From: Bacteroidota bacterium
Lineage (GTDB): Bacteria; Bacteroidota; Bacteroidia; Flavobacteriales; Weeksellaceae
Direction of reading: 5' to 3'
NCBI GenBank assembly: GCA_023387375.1
Contig: JAEWIE010000019.1
Coordinates: forward strand, 171,595-235,594
Length of the DNA stretch: 64,000 bases
Part shown: in pieces, positions 33,514-42,199 of the stretch
How positions within the stretch are numbered: the first letter of the stretch is position 1
Layout of the letters: each line of letters opens with the position of its first letter
The notes under the pieces: generated by a model
Database searches by the model: none
Told to the model about the DNA's origin: nothing
The model's input: only the letters and a program-made list of their open reading frames with translations
Made by a program: the position numbers and the translations under genes

Positions 33514-34365
33514 TTATTTGGTTGTATGGTAATAAGCAAGCATCTTATAGTACAGTTTTGCCGCAAGAAAAGCTGTCGGTTTCGAGTAAGGACTATCCAT
33601 AAGCTCTACAATATCAAAAGCGACCACATTGCATTTTTCAAAGACCCTTTTTAGAAGCTCTAAAGTGGGATACCATTCAAGTCCACCTGGTTCTGGCGTC
33701 CCTGTGGAAGGTGCAATGGAAGGATCAAAGGCATCGAGATCAATCGTGATATAGACATTCCCCGATACTTTTTCTAACACTTTTTCAATCCAATTTTGAT
33801 CCCCGTGGATTTCATGCGCCCAAAAGCATTGTCCTTTTGGTACATGGACCATTTCTTCCTGATCCATTGAACGAATCCCAACTTGAACTAAATTATGGTC
33901 TTTGCTCGCTTGGTATACTGCGCATGCATGGTTGCAGGCGGAGCCATGAAATTCAGGTCTTAGATCGGTATGGGCATCAAGTTGCAATACAGTAAGATTA
34001 TCGTATTTTTCTCCCACCGCTTTGATTGATCCTATTGACACGGAGTGCTCCCCTCCAAACAAGGTAAAGAGTTTATCTTCCTGCTTTAGCAGCTCTTTGG
34101 TTCTTTCATATACGGCTTGCGCCATTTTCTCGGGCGTCGAATTTTCCGAAACTTCTCCCGCCATCCATACGCCGTGTAAATAGGGTTCCGTCCCCGTTTC
34201 TATATCGTATAGCTCCATATTTTCGGAAGCATCGAGAAAAAGTTCTGGTCCTTTGTCTGCCCCCTTGCCCCACGTGGAAGTTCCATCGTAAGGAACGGTT
34301 AATAACATCACTTTCGATGTTTCTTTTGATGCATTCTCCTGTGGAATCCCTGCGTATGTATTCAT
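33514..34365 (-). CDS. speB: Agmatinase (ureohydrolase family)
   Basis: This 283-residue manganese enzyme has the ureohydrolase metal motifs GGEHSVS, DAHTDLR and DLDAFDPS in order, ending with EPGGLEWYP and the DIVELMDSP segment. It hydrolyses agmatine to putrescine and urea. The arginine decarboxylase gene 0.8 kb away on the same strand provides agmatine, so the pair is a complete route from arginine to putrescine. The frame extends to 34395, but the TATCTTTG element at 34393-34400 overlaps that start, so ATG 34365 (MNTYAGIPQ) is preferred. Confidence 0.92.
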   Translation of the reverse strand: MNTYAGIPQENASKETSKVMLLTVPYDGTSTWGKGADKGPELFLDASENMELYDIETGTEPYLHGVWMAGEVSENSTPEKMAQAVYERTKELLKQEDKLFTLFGGEHSVSIGSIKAVGEKYDNLTVLQLDAHTDLRPEFHGSACNHACAVYQASKDHNLVQVGIRSMDQEEMVHVPKGQCFWAHEIHGDQNWIEKVLEKVSGNVYITIDLDAFDPSIAPSTGTPEPGGLEWYPTLELLKRVFEKCNVVAFDIVELMDSPYSKPTAFLAAKLYYKMLAYYHTTK

Positions 34366-34392
34366 TTTTTTCAAGTTAATTGATAAGCTTGG

Positions 34393-34400
34393 CAAAGATA
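34393..34400 (-). promoter_or_regulatory. -7 element (TATCTTTG) that fixes the speB start
   Basis: TAnnTTTG match on the minus strand, 27 bases before ATG 34365; back-to-back with the plus-strand element at 34417. Confidence 0.5.
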
Positions 34401-34416
34401 AGAATTTTCAAAATCG

Positions 34417-34424
34417 TAAATTTG
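34417..34424 (+). promoter_or_regulatory. Probable -7 element (TAAATTTG) for the HAD hydrolase gene
   Basis: TAnnTTTG match 16 bases before ATG 34441. Together with 34393-34400 it forms a compact divergent promoter region. Confidence 0.5.
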
Positions 34425-34440
34425 CAATAAACCCAAATAA

Positions 34441-35103
34441 ATGCCATTAAAAGCAATTCTTTTTGATATGGACGGAGTGATTGTGGACACCGAACCTCTA
34501 CATCGCAAAGCCTACTTCAAAACATTTGACGAGTTAAACATCGAGGTAACCCCTCAGCTCTACGCATCCTTTACAGGCTGTTCCACACAGAAAGTATGTG
34601 AAAGTCTAATTTTCAACTTCAACTTAGAGCATTCGTGGAATGAAATCGCCGTTTTAAAGCGAGCCTATTTCAAAGAACTTTTCGACCATGACCCTACTTT
34701 TGATTTGCTTCCTGGAGTCAAAAACTTAATTCAGCATTATCATCAAAATGGGCTCACCCTAGTACTAGCCTCTTCTGCTCACATGAATACAATCAATTGG
34801 GTATTTGAACGCTTTGATTTAGAAAGATATTTCCAAGGCAAAATTAGTGGTGCAGATTTAAAAGCATCAAAACCCCATCCTGAGATCTTTGAAAAAGCGG
34901 CTCAAATGGCTAGGGAAGACAAGCGCGACTGCATGGTCATTGAAGACTCCACAAACGGCATCCTTGCAAGTCATCGAGCGGGTATCTTTTGTGCCGCCTA
35001 CAAAAGCCCTCATAGTGAAGGGCAAGATTATACAAATGCCAACATCGTCGTGAATGATTTTGATGAGTTACGTCTAGAGAAAATCGCTGCGCATTTTGCA
35101 TAA
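34441..35103 (+). CDS. HAD-family hydrolase, beta-phosphoglucomutase-like
   Basis: This 220-residue protein has the catalytic DMDGVIVDTEPLH (Asp9, Asp11), a helical cap with TGCSTQKVC, motif II VLASSA, motif III lysine in GADLKASKPHPEIF and motif IV VIEDSTNGILAS. It is a class C1-cap phosphatase or mutase; the substrate is unknown. It is inserted on the opposite strand between speB and speA, so it is not part of their operon, but shares a divergent promoter region with speB. Confidence 0.88.
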   Translation: MPLKAILFDMDGVIVDTEPLHRKAYFKTFDELNIEVTPQLYASFTGCSTQKVCESLIFNFNLEHSWNEIAVLKRAYFKELFDHDPTFDLLPGVKNLIQHYHQNGLTLVLASSAHMNTINWVFERFDLERYFQGKISGADLKASKPHPEIFEKAAQMAREDKRDCMVIEDSTNGILASHRAGIFCAAYKSPHSEGQDYTNANIVVNDFDELRLEKIAAHFA

Positions 35104-35107
35104 AAAA

Positions 35108-35123
35108 AGCTGCGAATGCAGCT
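35108..35123. terminator. Bidirectional terminator between the HAD gene and speA
   Basis: Arms AGCTGC and GCAGCT around GAAT, with A/T runs on both sides. Confidence 0.75.
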
Positions 35124-35129
35124 CTTTAT

Positions 35130-36521
35130 TTAATAACCTAGAAGTTTTAAGACATCTTGTGGCTCTTGTTTCTCCCTGAAAATCTCATATTGAAACTCGC
35201 CATTTTCATCTTTTTGAATGAGTACATGTCTTGGCTGTGGCATTAAGCAGTGGTGTACACCTCCATATCCACCGATTGTTTCTTGATAAGCTCCTGTATG
35301 GAAAAATCCGATGTAAAGCGGTTTCGTGTCGCTAAAAACAGGAAGATAAATTGCGTTTGTATGCTGTTCCGAATTGTAATAATCGTCTGAATCGCAGGTC
35401 AGTCCTCCCAAAAACACTCTCTCATAAGAATCGTCCCATCGGTTTAGAGGAAGCATAATAAAGTGTCTTGAAATAGCCCAAGTGTCAGGGAGCGTAGTCA
35501 TAAAAGAGGAATCAATCATATTCCACTTCTCTCTATCATTCTGTCTTTTTTGAGAAATGATTTGATATAAATTTGCACCACTTTCTCCAACGGTAAAGCT
35601 TCCGAATTCTGTATAAATATTTGGTTCTTCTACACCTTCTTCTTCACAAAATTTCTTGATCTGAAAGACAATTTCCTCGACCATATACTGGTAGTCATAA
35701 TCAAAATTCAAAGACGTTTTGATTGGAAATCCTCCTCCAATATTTAAAGAGTCTACTTCGGGCGCAATCTTTTTCAGTCTCGCATAAACACGAAGACATT
35801 TGTAAAGCTCGTTCCAATAATAGGCCGTATCTTTTATTCCCGTATTAATGAAAAAATGAAGCATTTTTAACCTCGCATTAGGATGGTCTGCGATTTTCTG
35901 GGAATAGTACGGGATAATATCTTTGTATCCAATACCTAGTCTTGAGGTATAGAATTCAAACTTAGGTTCCTCTTCTGAGGCAATTCTAATTCCAATATTA
36001 AAGGTGGAATCAATACTTTCTGTTAGTTTATCTAATTCACGGTAGTTGTCTAGAATGGGCGTAATATTATGAAACCCACTGTTGATCATCTCCGAAATTT
36101 TTAGAAGATAATCATCTGTTTTAAATCCGTTACAGATTACTTCGATCGACTTGTCCGCTTTCTCATTTTCATAGAGTGCCTTTACAATATCCATGTCGTA
36201 TGCGGAGGAAGTTTCAATCGAAATATCATTCTTCAGCGCTTCTTCTAACACAAAGTTAAAATGGCTGCTTTTGGTGCAATAACAATAGCGATATCCTTTT
36301 CGATATTCATGTTTTTCGAAGGCTTCTTTGAACCATCCTTTTGCCCGTTGGATATTGTAAGATATCTTGGGCAAATAACTAATCTTTAAAGGCGTACCAA
36401 ACTGTTCAATCACGTCCATGAGTGGAATGTCGTGAAAGGAAAGGTTATTTTCAGAAACGTTGAACTCTTCTGTAGGGAAGAAAAGTGTCTGATCGATCAG
36501 TTCTGAATACTTTATTTTCAT
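35130..36521 (-). CDS. speA: Arginine decarboxylase (fold III PLP type)
   Basis: This 463-residue protein belongs to the alanine-racemase/ornithine-decarboxylase fold. The PLP lysine lies in YCYCTKSSHF (about 58-67), the glycine loop is seen in SLNIGGGFPIKTSLNFDY, and TEFGSFTVGESGANL and FLGGLTCDSDDYY form the second part of the active site. Its length and ending are those of the short Bacteroidota arginine decarboxylase, found usually beside agmatinase, as here. It makes agmatine and CO2 from arginine. No leader peptide or riboswitch is evident; the neighbouring gene upstream is thiN, 94 bases away. Confidence 0.85.
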   Translation of the reverse strand: MKIKYSELIDQTLFFPTEEFNVSENNLSFHDIPLMDVIEQFGTPLKISYLPKISYNIQRAKGWFKEAFEKHEYRKGYRYCYCTKSSHFNFVLEEALKNDISIETSSAYDMDIVKALYENEKADKSIEVICNGFKTDDYLLKISEMINSGFHNITPILDNYRELDKLTESIDSTFNIGIRIASEEEPKFEFYTSRLGIGYKDIIPYYSQKIADHPNARLKMLHFFINTGIKDTAYYWNELYKCLRVYARLKKIAPEVDSLNIGGGFPIKTSLNFDYDYQYMVEEIVFQIKKFCEEEGVEEPNIYTEFGSFTVGESGANLYQIISQKRQNDREKWNMIDSSFMTTLPDTWAISRHFIMLPLNRWDDSYERVFLGGLTCDSDDYYNSEQHTNAIYLPVFSDTKPLYIGFFHTGAYQETIGGYGGVHHCLMPQPRHVLIQKDENGEFQYEIFREKQEPQDVLKLLGY

Positions 36522-36615
36522 TTCTTTTTAAAAAGCCTATTTGGGGTTAATTGCTCGTGCAAAATTGCGAAAAAAAAGCGATATAAAGGTCTAAAATTCC
36601 AAGAGGTCTCAAAAT

Positions 36616-37260
36616 TTAGATTTTAGGCCGATTCCCATACTCATTACCAAGGAAAAGCAGTAGATCGCCCCTCGTGTACTGAATCGTTATTTTGGATGCT
36701 TCTGCAAAATTCCTCGTGCCGATTCGACCTAAAATGGAAAGTGACTCTTTTTTCAGCTCCCAATGAAGACCAGTGGACTGAATTTCATGGGCCTCAGGAA
36801 AGGGGTACAGTGAAACAAGCTGTCCTTTGTCCACTTCTATTTCATAGAAAGGCGGGATAAAGTAGTAAGTAGAATAGGAATCAAAAAAACGAATCTCTAG
36901 TCTATTTTTAAATTGATAGGCCACTGAAATATTTCCTAAAAAATGGTCCATTTCTCCTCCACTTCCACCATAGACATCGACCTTTTTCACGCCTTTTGTT
37001 TCCAAGATTTCCAGCGCTTTATAAAAATCCGTATGCTCTTGGTCTGGTGTGTATATATGCTTGTCAAAAAATTCGGACTCAGAATCGATGGGCCTAGAAT
37101 CAAAATCGCCAGATATAAAATCAAGTTCACTCGGGTCAACCTTTAAAGAAGGCAAATAAAAATAGGCGCCGTCCGTACAGGCGACCACATGATACTCCAT
37201 TAAAGAAGGAATGCTCTGTGGTGGATCACCGTTGATAAACAAAAGAGCTTTCTTCTCCAC
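36616..37260 (-). CDS. thiN: Thiamine pyrophosphokinase
   Basis: This 214-residue protein transfers pyrophosphate from ATP to thiamine. The conserved motifs are VVACTDGAYFYL, ELDFISGDFDS (metal-binding Asp residues), PDQEHTDFYKALEIL and VDVYGGSGGEMDHFLGN, followed by a beta-rich C-terminal domain with SLYPFPEA. It starts three bases after the stop of the cobalamin adenosyltransferase gene, so both cofactor genes are on one transcript. Confidence 0.92.
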   Translation of the reverse strand: MEKKALLFINGDPPQSIPSLMEYHVVACTDGAYFYLPSLKVDPSELDFISGDFDSRPIDSESEFFDKHIYTPDQEHTDFYKALEILETKGVKKVDVYGGSGGEMDHFLGNISVAYQFKNRLEIRFFDSYSTYYFIPPFYEIEVDKGQLVSLYPFPEAHEIQSTGLHWELKKESLSILGRIGTRNFAEASKITIQYTRGDLLLFLGNEYGNRPKI

Positions 37261-37263
37261 GAC

Positions 37264-37833
37264 TTAGCGGTTGTTCGGATTCCAATACGACTCGCCCTGT
37301 CCCGACTCATGAGCCACAAAACGAGCTGCGATAAAAAGATAGTCAGAAAGGCGGTTTAAGTACTTAATGAGTTCAGGTCTTACATCTTCGGCTAGACTTA
37401 GTTCCACCAAATTTCTTTCTGCACGGCGACAAATGGTTCGAGCGACATGAAGTGTACAGGCCCCTTTGTCTCCAGAGGGAAGAATAAAATATTTTAGAGG
37501 CTCTAGATTTTCATCTAGTTTATCCATCCACTGCTCCAATTCTTCAATTTCCTTATCGGAAATCACAAGAGGCAATCTTGCCTTTCCATTAGCCAAAAAC
37601 AATTTGTCCACTGGTGTGGCGGATTCTGATCCCACAGTAAATAAATCAAACTGAATTTTAGATAACTGTGAAAGCAATTCCTCATTTTGGATATCTGATT
37701 TAGCAAGACCCACAAACGCATTTAATTCGTCGATCGTGCCGTAACTCTCGACCCTTGGATCTGACTTCGAAACTCGGGTTCCGCCGTAAAGAGCCGTCTC
37801 ACCTTTGTCCCCTGTTTTTGTATAAATTTTCAT
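37264..37833 (-). CDS. Cob(I)alamin adenosyltransferase, PduO type
   Basis: This 189-residue enzyme attaches adenosine from ATP to reduced cobalamin to give adenosylcobalamin. It has the N-terminal KIYTKTGDKGETALYGGTRVSKSDPRVESYGTIDELNA ATP-binding segment and the later CRRAERNLVELS with the conserved Arg/Glu that contact ATP. PduO-type length is normal. It pairs in function with the BtuB receptor under a cobalamin riboswitch at 1.7-3.9 kb, but it has no riboswitch itself. It is followed by thiN. Confidence 0.93.
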   Translation of the reverse strand: MKIYTKTGDKGETALYGGTRVSKSDPRVESYGTIDELNAFVGLAKSDIQNEELLSQLSKIQFDLFTVGSESATPVDKLFLANGKARLPLVISDKEIEELEQWMDKLDENLEPLKYFILPSGDKGACTLHVARTICRRAERNLVELSLAEDVRPELIKYLNRLSDYLFIAARFVAHESGQGESYWNPNNR

Positions 37834-37915
37834 ATGCAGTAACTTCTAGTCCTATATTAATACGGTCAAAACCCTTGGCGGTAATGACATGCTTCAAATG
37901 TAGCGAAAAACAAAG

Positions 37916-39718
37916 TTATTCCTTATAGGATTCGACTAATTTATCTAAATTTAGACTCCGTGCCGAGGCATCAAAGATCTTTTTGTACGTGCCGTGGTTT
38001 TCCAAAAGTTCCTGATGAGATCCGGATTCTACAACCCTTCCTTTCTCCATTACATAAATTTGGTCCGAATCTAAAATCTGCGAAAGGGAATGGGAAATAA
38101 TAACCACAGTTCGCCCTTTTTTAATGGCGTCTAGTGAGTTTTTGATTTGCTGAGTCGCAATGGCATCTAAACTTGCGGTCGGTTCATCTAGTAGGATGAT
38201 GGGCGGATCTTTGAGAAAAAGTCGCGCAATCGCAATACGCTGCTGCTGTCCTCCTGAAAGCTGCGTTGCATCATGAGCATATCCCTGAGGAAGTTCCATG
38301 ATTTGGTCGTGCAAATAAGCTTTCTTCGCCGCATCTTGCACCTCTTCCAGCGTAGCATCTACAGCGCCATAGCGTATATTGTCTTCAATGGATCCTTGAA
38401 AAATATGGTTACGCTGGAGAACAAGCCCGATTTCATCTCGCAAATACGCATTGTCATACTGGTCTAGCCCGACAGAGTCTAGACAAATTTCCCCAGCGGA
38501 GGGCAAATAAAATTTACATAATAGGTTAATCACAGTTGATTTTCCAGCTCCACTCAGACCTACGAGCGCTGTGGTTTTTCCACTTTGGATTTTCATGGAA
38601 ACGTCTTTCAGCGCCTGTGCACCACTTGGGTAGGTGAAATCTACATTCTTAAGTTCAAACTCTCCTTTAATCTCAGGCGTTTGAGAACCGCTCAATTCTT
38701 TCTCATCGTCCGCATTTAGAATCTCAAAATACCCCTCTGCATAGATAACCGCATCGTTCATATCGTCGTAAATTCGATGCAACTGACGAATGGGAGCAGA
38801 CACGTTACTAAAGAGCATGATATGAAGCATAATCGCCCCTAAGGTCATTTGCTGATTTAAAACCAAATAAACGGTGAGTAAAATAACCATTACTAAACCA
38901 AACTGTTCAATGAAAGTCTTAAGTCCATCGTATATAAAGTTGGTTCTTCGCGTATAGAGTTGACTCTCCATTAATTGCATTTGCAAATCGTACTGCTTCG
39001 TACCTTCAAATCCTTCTTGCACAAAGCTTTTTATTACCATTATAGAATTAATCAAGTTGAGAAGACCCGAGTTTTTCTTCTCTCTTTGATTTCGAAGCTG
39101 TCTTCGCACTCCACTTAAGCGCTTGGCCTGCTTTGCACTCACATAAAAATAAATAGGCACCACGATACTTGAAACAAGTCCAACATACACATTTTGCATG
39201 TACATCACCACAAGTGCGATGGCGGCATTCGCAAAAAGAGGCAAGATGTCAATAAAGAAATTTTGAACTAAGCGCGTCAAGCTCTCAATACCGCGATCAA
39301 TTCGGGTTTGTAGTTTTCCCGATTGATGATTCTCATCGTTAAAAAAAGCGACGCGATAAGTGAGAATTTTATCAATCACGGTTTGGGCTAAAACCGAACT
39401 TGTATTAATCCGTATTTTTTCTCCATAGAATTTCTGTCCGAAATTAATAAAGATGTTAGCCAGTTCCTTTCCAAGTAAGATGGCAGAAATAACCACCAAA
39501 ACATGAATCCCTTCTACCATAGGGCTTGGCAATTTCAATAAAGCTTCCACCTGATCCACGGTGTATTTAAGTACAAGCGCGTTTACCTGAGCCATAAGAG
39601 CGCCGAGCAGAGTCAAAAAGAGCGTACCTATAATCATGAAACGATACGGCCGAATAAAGGGCCGTACCTGCTTATAGATACCTAATACCGTGATTGTTTT
39701 TTGAAAGGGTTTTACCAC
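37916..39718 (-). CDS. ABC transporter with fused membrane and ATPase domains (type IV exporter)
   Basis: This 600-residue half-transporter has six membrane helices in the first 320 residues and a C-terminal ATPase with Walker A GLSGAGKST, signature LSGGQQQR and Walker B IILLDEPTASLD. It probably works as a homodimer to export a lipid or drug, as with MsbA relatives; the substrate cannot be read. The start is GTG at 39718 (reads GTG GTA AAA CCC). It is 39 bases downstream of lptB on the same strand, so could be co-transcribed with it. Confidence 0.9.
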   Translation of the reverse strand: MVKPFQKTITVLGIYKQVRPFIRPYRFMIIGTLFLTLLGALMAQVNALVLKYTVDQVEALLKLPSPMVEGIHVLVVISAILLGKELANIFINFGQKFYGEKIRINTSSVLAQTVIDKILTYRVAFFNDENHQSGKLQTRIDRGIESLTRLVQNFFIDILPLFANAAIALVVMYMQNVYVGLVSSIVVPIYFYVSAKQAKRLSGVRRQLRNQREKKNSGLLNLINSIMVIKSFVQEGFEGTKQYDLQMQLMESQLYTRRTNFIYDGLKTFIEQFGLVMVILLTVYLVLNQQMTLGAIMLHIMLFSNVSAPIRQLHRIYDDMNDAVIYAEGYFEILNADDEKELSGSQTPEIKGEFELKNVDFTYPSGAQALKDVSMKIQSGKTTALVGLSGAGKSTVINLLCKFYLPSAGEICLDSVGLDQYDNAYLRDEIGLVLQRNHIFQGSIEDNIRYGAVDATLEEVQDAAKKAYLHDQIMELPQGYAHDATQLSGGQQQRIAIARLFLKDPPIILLDEPTASLDAIATQQIKNSLDAIKKGRTVVIISHSLSQILDSDQIYVMEKGRVVESGSHQELLENHGTYKKIFDASARSLNLDKLVESYKE

Positions 39719-39757
39719 CTGTTTTACACAGCAAAAACAGTGCTAAAGCTCGCCAGT

Positions 39758-40822
39758 TTACGAGAAATCAGAGGAATAAGTAGTTAAGTAGTGCAACTGA
39801 GCAGAGGATAAACTTTTCGCTCTTTGAACTTCGGTTTCCAAATAAGTAGCGGAAGGAAGATTAATTTTTTGGAACAAAAAGGAATTGTTTGCCTCTCGAT
39901 CCACCAGGTTTTTGAAGATATGTTCAAGGTCTTTGTTAGCTAGGGAAGCAAAAGAAATATCTTCAAAACCTTGCACTAAGCGCAGATTTTCTTCGTTTTT
40001 AAAATGAGAGTCGACAAAATTTTGAAATTCGACTCGATCGCCAAAATTTCCTGCCCAAATGTGATAGCCAATTGCTTTTTTCTTAGGTTTGTCATCGATA
40101 CTTTGGTACACGAAATTCTCTCCTAAATACGCTTCTCTTACTTGGGGGTCATGCGCTAAATCAGATGGAAGTCCCTCCTTAAGGATTCTTCCTTCAAACA
40201 TGATGTAAGTCTTATGCGTAATGGCAAGAGTCTGCTGCACATTGTGGTCTGTGATTAAGATTCCAATGTTTTTCTCCGTAAGACTTCTGACAATCTTTTG
40301 AATGTCTTCTACTGCAATAGGGTCCACCCCCGCAAAGGGTTCATCGAGGAGAATAAAATTAGGACTCGTCGCAAGACATCTTGCAATTTCTGTACGTCGT
40401 CGCTCTCCTCCTGAGAGTAGATCGCCTCGGTTCGTTCTAACATGTTCTAGGGAAAACTCTTCAATCAGTTCATCGCATTTATACTGCTGTTCTTTTTTCG
40501 AAAGCTTGGTCAATTGCAAAACTCCTAAAATATTTTCTTCGACCGAAAGTTTACGAAACACGGATGCTTCTTGAGCCAGGTACCCAATGCCTTTTTGAGC
40601 CCGTTTGTACATGGCATCGGAAGTGATGTTTTTATCGTCCAGGAAAATCTTACCCGATGTTGGTTTCACAAGTCCTACGGTCATGTAGAATGTGGTGGTT
40701 TTTCCCGCACCGTTAGGTCCTAAAAGTCCTACGATTTCGCCTTGAGCCACTTCTACAGAGACGCCCTTGACCACTCTTTTTGGCCCGTATTCCTTTACTA
40801 AATTTTCCCCTCGTAAAATCAT
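39758..40822 (-). CDS. lptB: LPS-transport ATPase LptB with an extra C-terminal domain
   Basis: The first 238 of 354 residues are a standard LptB: Walker A GPNGAGKT (35-42), LAQEASVFRKLSVEENI, signature LSGGE (136-140), Walker B FILLDEP (156-162), H193, and the terminal AYLGENF. LptB powers the extraction of lipopolysaccharide from the inner membrane with LptFGC. Residues 240-354 are additional: a linker KPKKKAIG, then YHIWAGNFGDRVEFQNFVDSH and a further helical stretch. Normal LptB proteins end near 240. The frame can begin at GTG 40858, but ATG 40822 lies right after a TATATTTG element and gives the family start MILRGENL. A half-transporter gene follows. Confidence 0.9.
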   Translation of the reverse strand: MILRGENLVKEYGPKRVVKGVSVEVAQGEIVGLLGPNGAGKTTTFYMTVGLVKPTSGKIFLDDKNITSDAMYKRAQKGIGYLAQEASVFRKLSVEENILGVLQLTKLSKKEQQYKCDELIEEFSLEHVRTNRGDLLSGGERRRTEIARCLATSPNFILLDEPFAGVDPIAVEDIQKIVRSLTEKNIGILITDHNVQQTLAITHKTYIMFEGRILKEGLPSDLAHDPQVREAYLGENFVYQSIDDKPKKKAIGYHIWAGNFGDRVEFQNFVDSHFKNEENLRLVQGFEDISFASLANKDLEHIFKNLVDREANNSFLFQKINLPSATYLETEVQRAKSLSSAQLHYLTTYSSDFS

Positions 40823-40827
40823 AGCTA

Positions 40828-40835
40828 CAAATATA
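40828..40835 (-). promoter_or_regulatory. -7 element (TATATTTG) 5 bases before the lptB start codon
   Basis: On the minus strand TATATTTG-TAGCT-ATG: the transcript would begin at or within a few bases of the ATG. Confidence 0.45.
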
Positions 40836-41000
40836 ATTATTTTGCGAATAGTGCGCACTATCTTGCAAGCGCAAGCACTGTATCTATTTTCAGTCGTTTA
40901 GAGGCGCCTTCTTTCTTTTTCTTCTTAGTCAAACGAACTCTCATCCAAAGGGCGAATGCTTGCAATTTTTATTTTCGCAACAAAGAAGAAATTGAGACAA

Positions 41001-41037
41001 AAAAAAGAAGCCAACAAAAAATGTTCGCTTCTTTTTT
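41001..41037 (-). terminator. Terminator after hemB
   Basis: Inverted repeat AAAAAAGAAGC-caaca / tgttc-GCTTCTTTTTT, with T run on the minus strand. Confidence 0.8.
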
Positions 41038-41053
41038 CTATGGAATGAAGTTT

Positions 41054-42046
41054 TTATGCTTGCAATAGCGTAGCTACTTCTTTTGCTGCATAGGTGAAAA
41101 TCATATCAGCGCCTGCTCTTTTAATGCAAGTCAAACTTTCTAGTAACGCTTTGTCATTGTCAATCCAACCCTGTTGCGCAGCCGCCTTTAACATGGCATA
41201 CTCCCCACTTACGTGGTATACAGCAATAGGAAGATCAATCATATTTCTAACTTCAGAAACAATATCCAAATAAGGCATACCTGGTTTAATCATAATGATG
41301 TCTGCCCCCTCGTCCACATCTTTCAAAACCTCATCAAGTGCTTCTCTCGAATTTGCAAAGTCCATCTGGTAGGTCTTTTTGTCTTTAGGAACAAGCTCTG
41401 ATTCTTTTGGTGCACTGTCGAGCGCACTACGAAAAGGTCCGTAAAATGCACTTGCATATTTTGCCGCATAACTCAATATTCCCACATCGGAAAACGAGTT
41501 TTCCTCTAGAGCTCCTCGAATCATAGCCACTCTTGCGTCCATCATATCACTAGGTGCAAGGATATCCGCTCCTGCTTTCGCAAGGGATAGAGACATTTTC
41601 ACGAGTGCATCGTTCGTCGCATCGTTATCAATTTTTCCATTGTTTACGATTCCATCATGTCCATAAATGGAATAAGGGTCTAGCGCTACGTCGGGCATAA
41701 TCACAAGACCAGGAACTGCATCTTTAATGGCTTTAATCGCCGTTTGCATTAAACCGTTATCGTTCCATGATTCTTTCCCCGTATTGTCCTTGAGATCCTC
41801 CGATACTTTCATATAAAGGTTTATTCCTTTAATTCCCATGCTGTAGATCTCTTTGCATTCCTTTACGGTCAGATCAAGGCTTCGTCTAAAAACACCTGGC
41901 ATAGAATCGATAGGCTCGATTTTGTCTTTTCCTTCCATCACAAACATGGGTAAAACCAGATCGTTTACACCTAATACGGTTTGCTGTACGAGTTGTCTAA
42001 GAGACTCCGAGGTCCGAAGTCTTCTATTTCTTGAATATACTATCAT
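41054..42046 (-). CDS. hemB: Delta-aminolevulinic acid dehydratase (porphobilinogen synthase)
   Basis: This 330-residue TIM-barrel enzyme condenses two 5-aminolevulinate molecules to porphobilinogen. The active-site lysine lies in IIMIKPGMPYLDIV and the second one in YAAKYASAFYGPFRSA. The metal site reads MPDVALDPYSIYGHDGIV, with Ala and Asp where zinc-dependent enzymes have cysteines, so this is the magnesium-type enzyme. A further closing motif is RAGADMIFTYAAKEVA. It supplies the haem pathway together with HemL at 6 kb. A promoter element TAAATTTG lies 45 bases upstream. Confidence 0.95.
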   Translation of the reverse strand: MIVYSRNRRLRTSESLRQLVQQTVLGVNDLVLPMFVMEGKDKIEPIDSMPGVFRRSLDLTVKECKEIYSMGIKGINLYMKVSEDLKDNTGKESWNDNGLMQTAIKAIKDAVPGLVIMPDVALDPYSIYGHDGIVNNGKIDNDATNDALVKMSLSLAKAGADILAPSDMMDARVAMIRGALEENSFSDVGILSYAAKYASAFYGPFRSALDSAPKESELVPKDKKTYQMDFANSREALDEVLKDVDEGADIIMIKPGMPYLDIVSEVRNMIDLPIAVYHVSGEYAMLKAAAQQGWIDNDKALLESLTCIKRAGADMIFTYAAKEVATLLQA

Positions 42047-42069
42047 GATACTAAATTAATAAGAGGACG

Positions 42070-42098
42070 AAATCGCCTTCTTTTCGAAGGCAAATTTA
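42070..42098 (-). promoter_or_regulatory. hemB promoter element and leader hairpin
   Basis: On the minus strand TAAATTTG (42098-42091) is followed at once by GCCTTC-GAAAA-GAAGGC, a stable hairpin right at the expected 5' end of the mRNA. Such a 5' hairpin may protect the transcript. Confidence 0.45.
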
Positions 42099-42199
42099 CG
42101 GATAAATTACGAGAGCTTTCCTTTTTAGAGGCCTAGATAAAACAGATTTAAATCAGGTCTTGGCCCTGAATCAGTCTGTTCCTTTCAAACATGCGAAGC

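Noticed and set aside
39758..40105. The LptB extension as part of a toxin/immunity module
   Set aside because: It is fused to an essential ATPase with no toxin gene nearby; resemblance to immunity protein families is only a short pattern.
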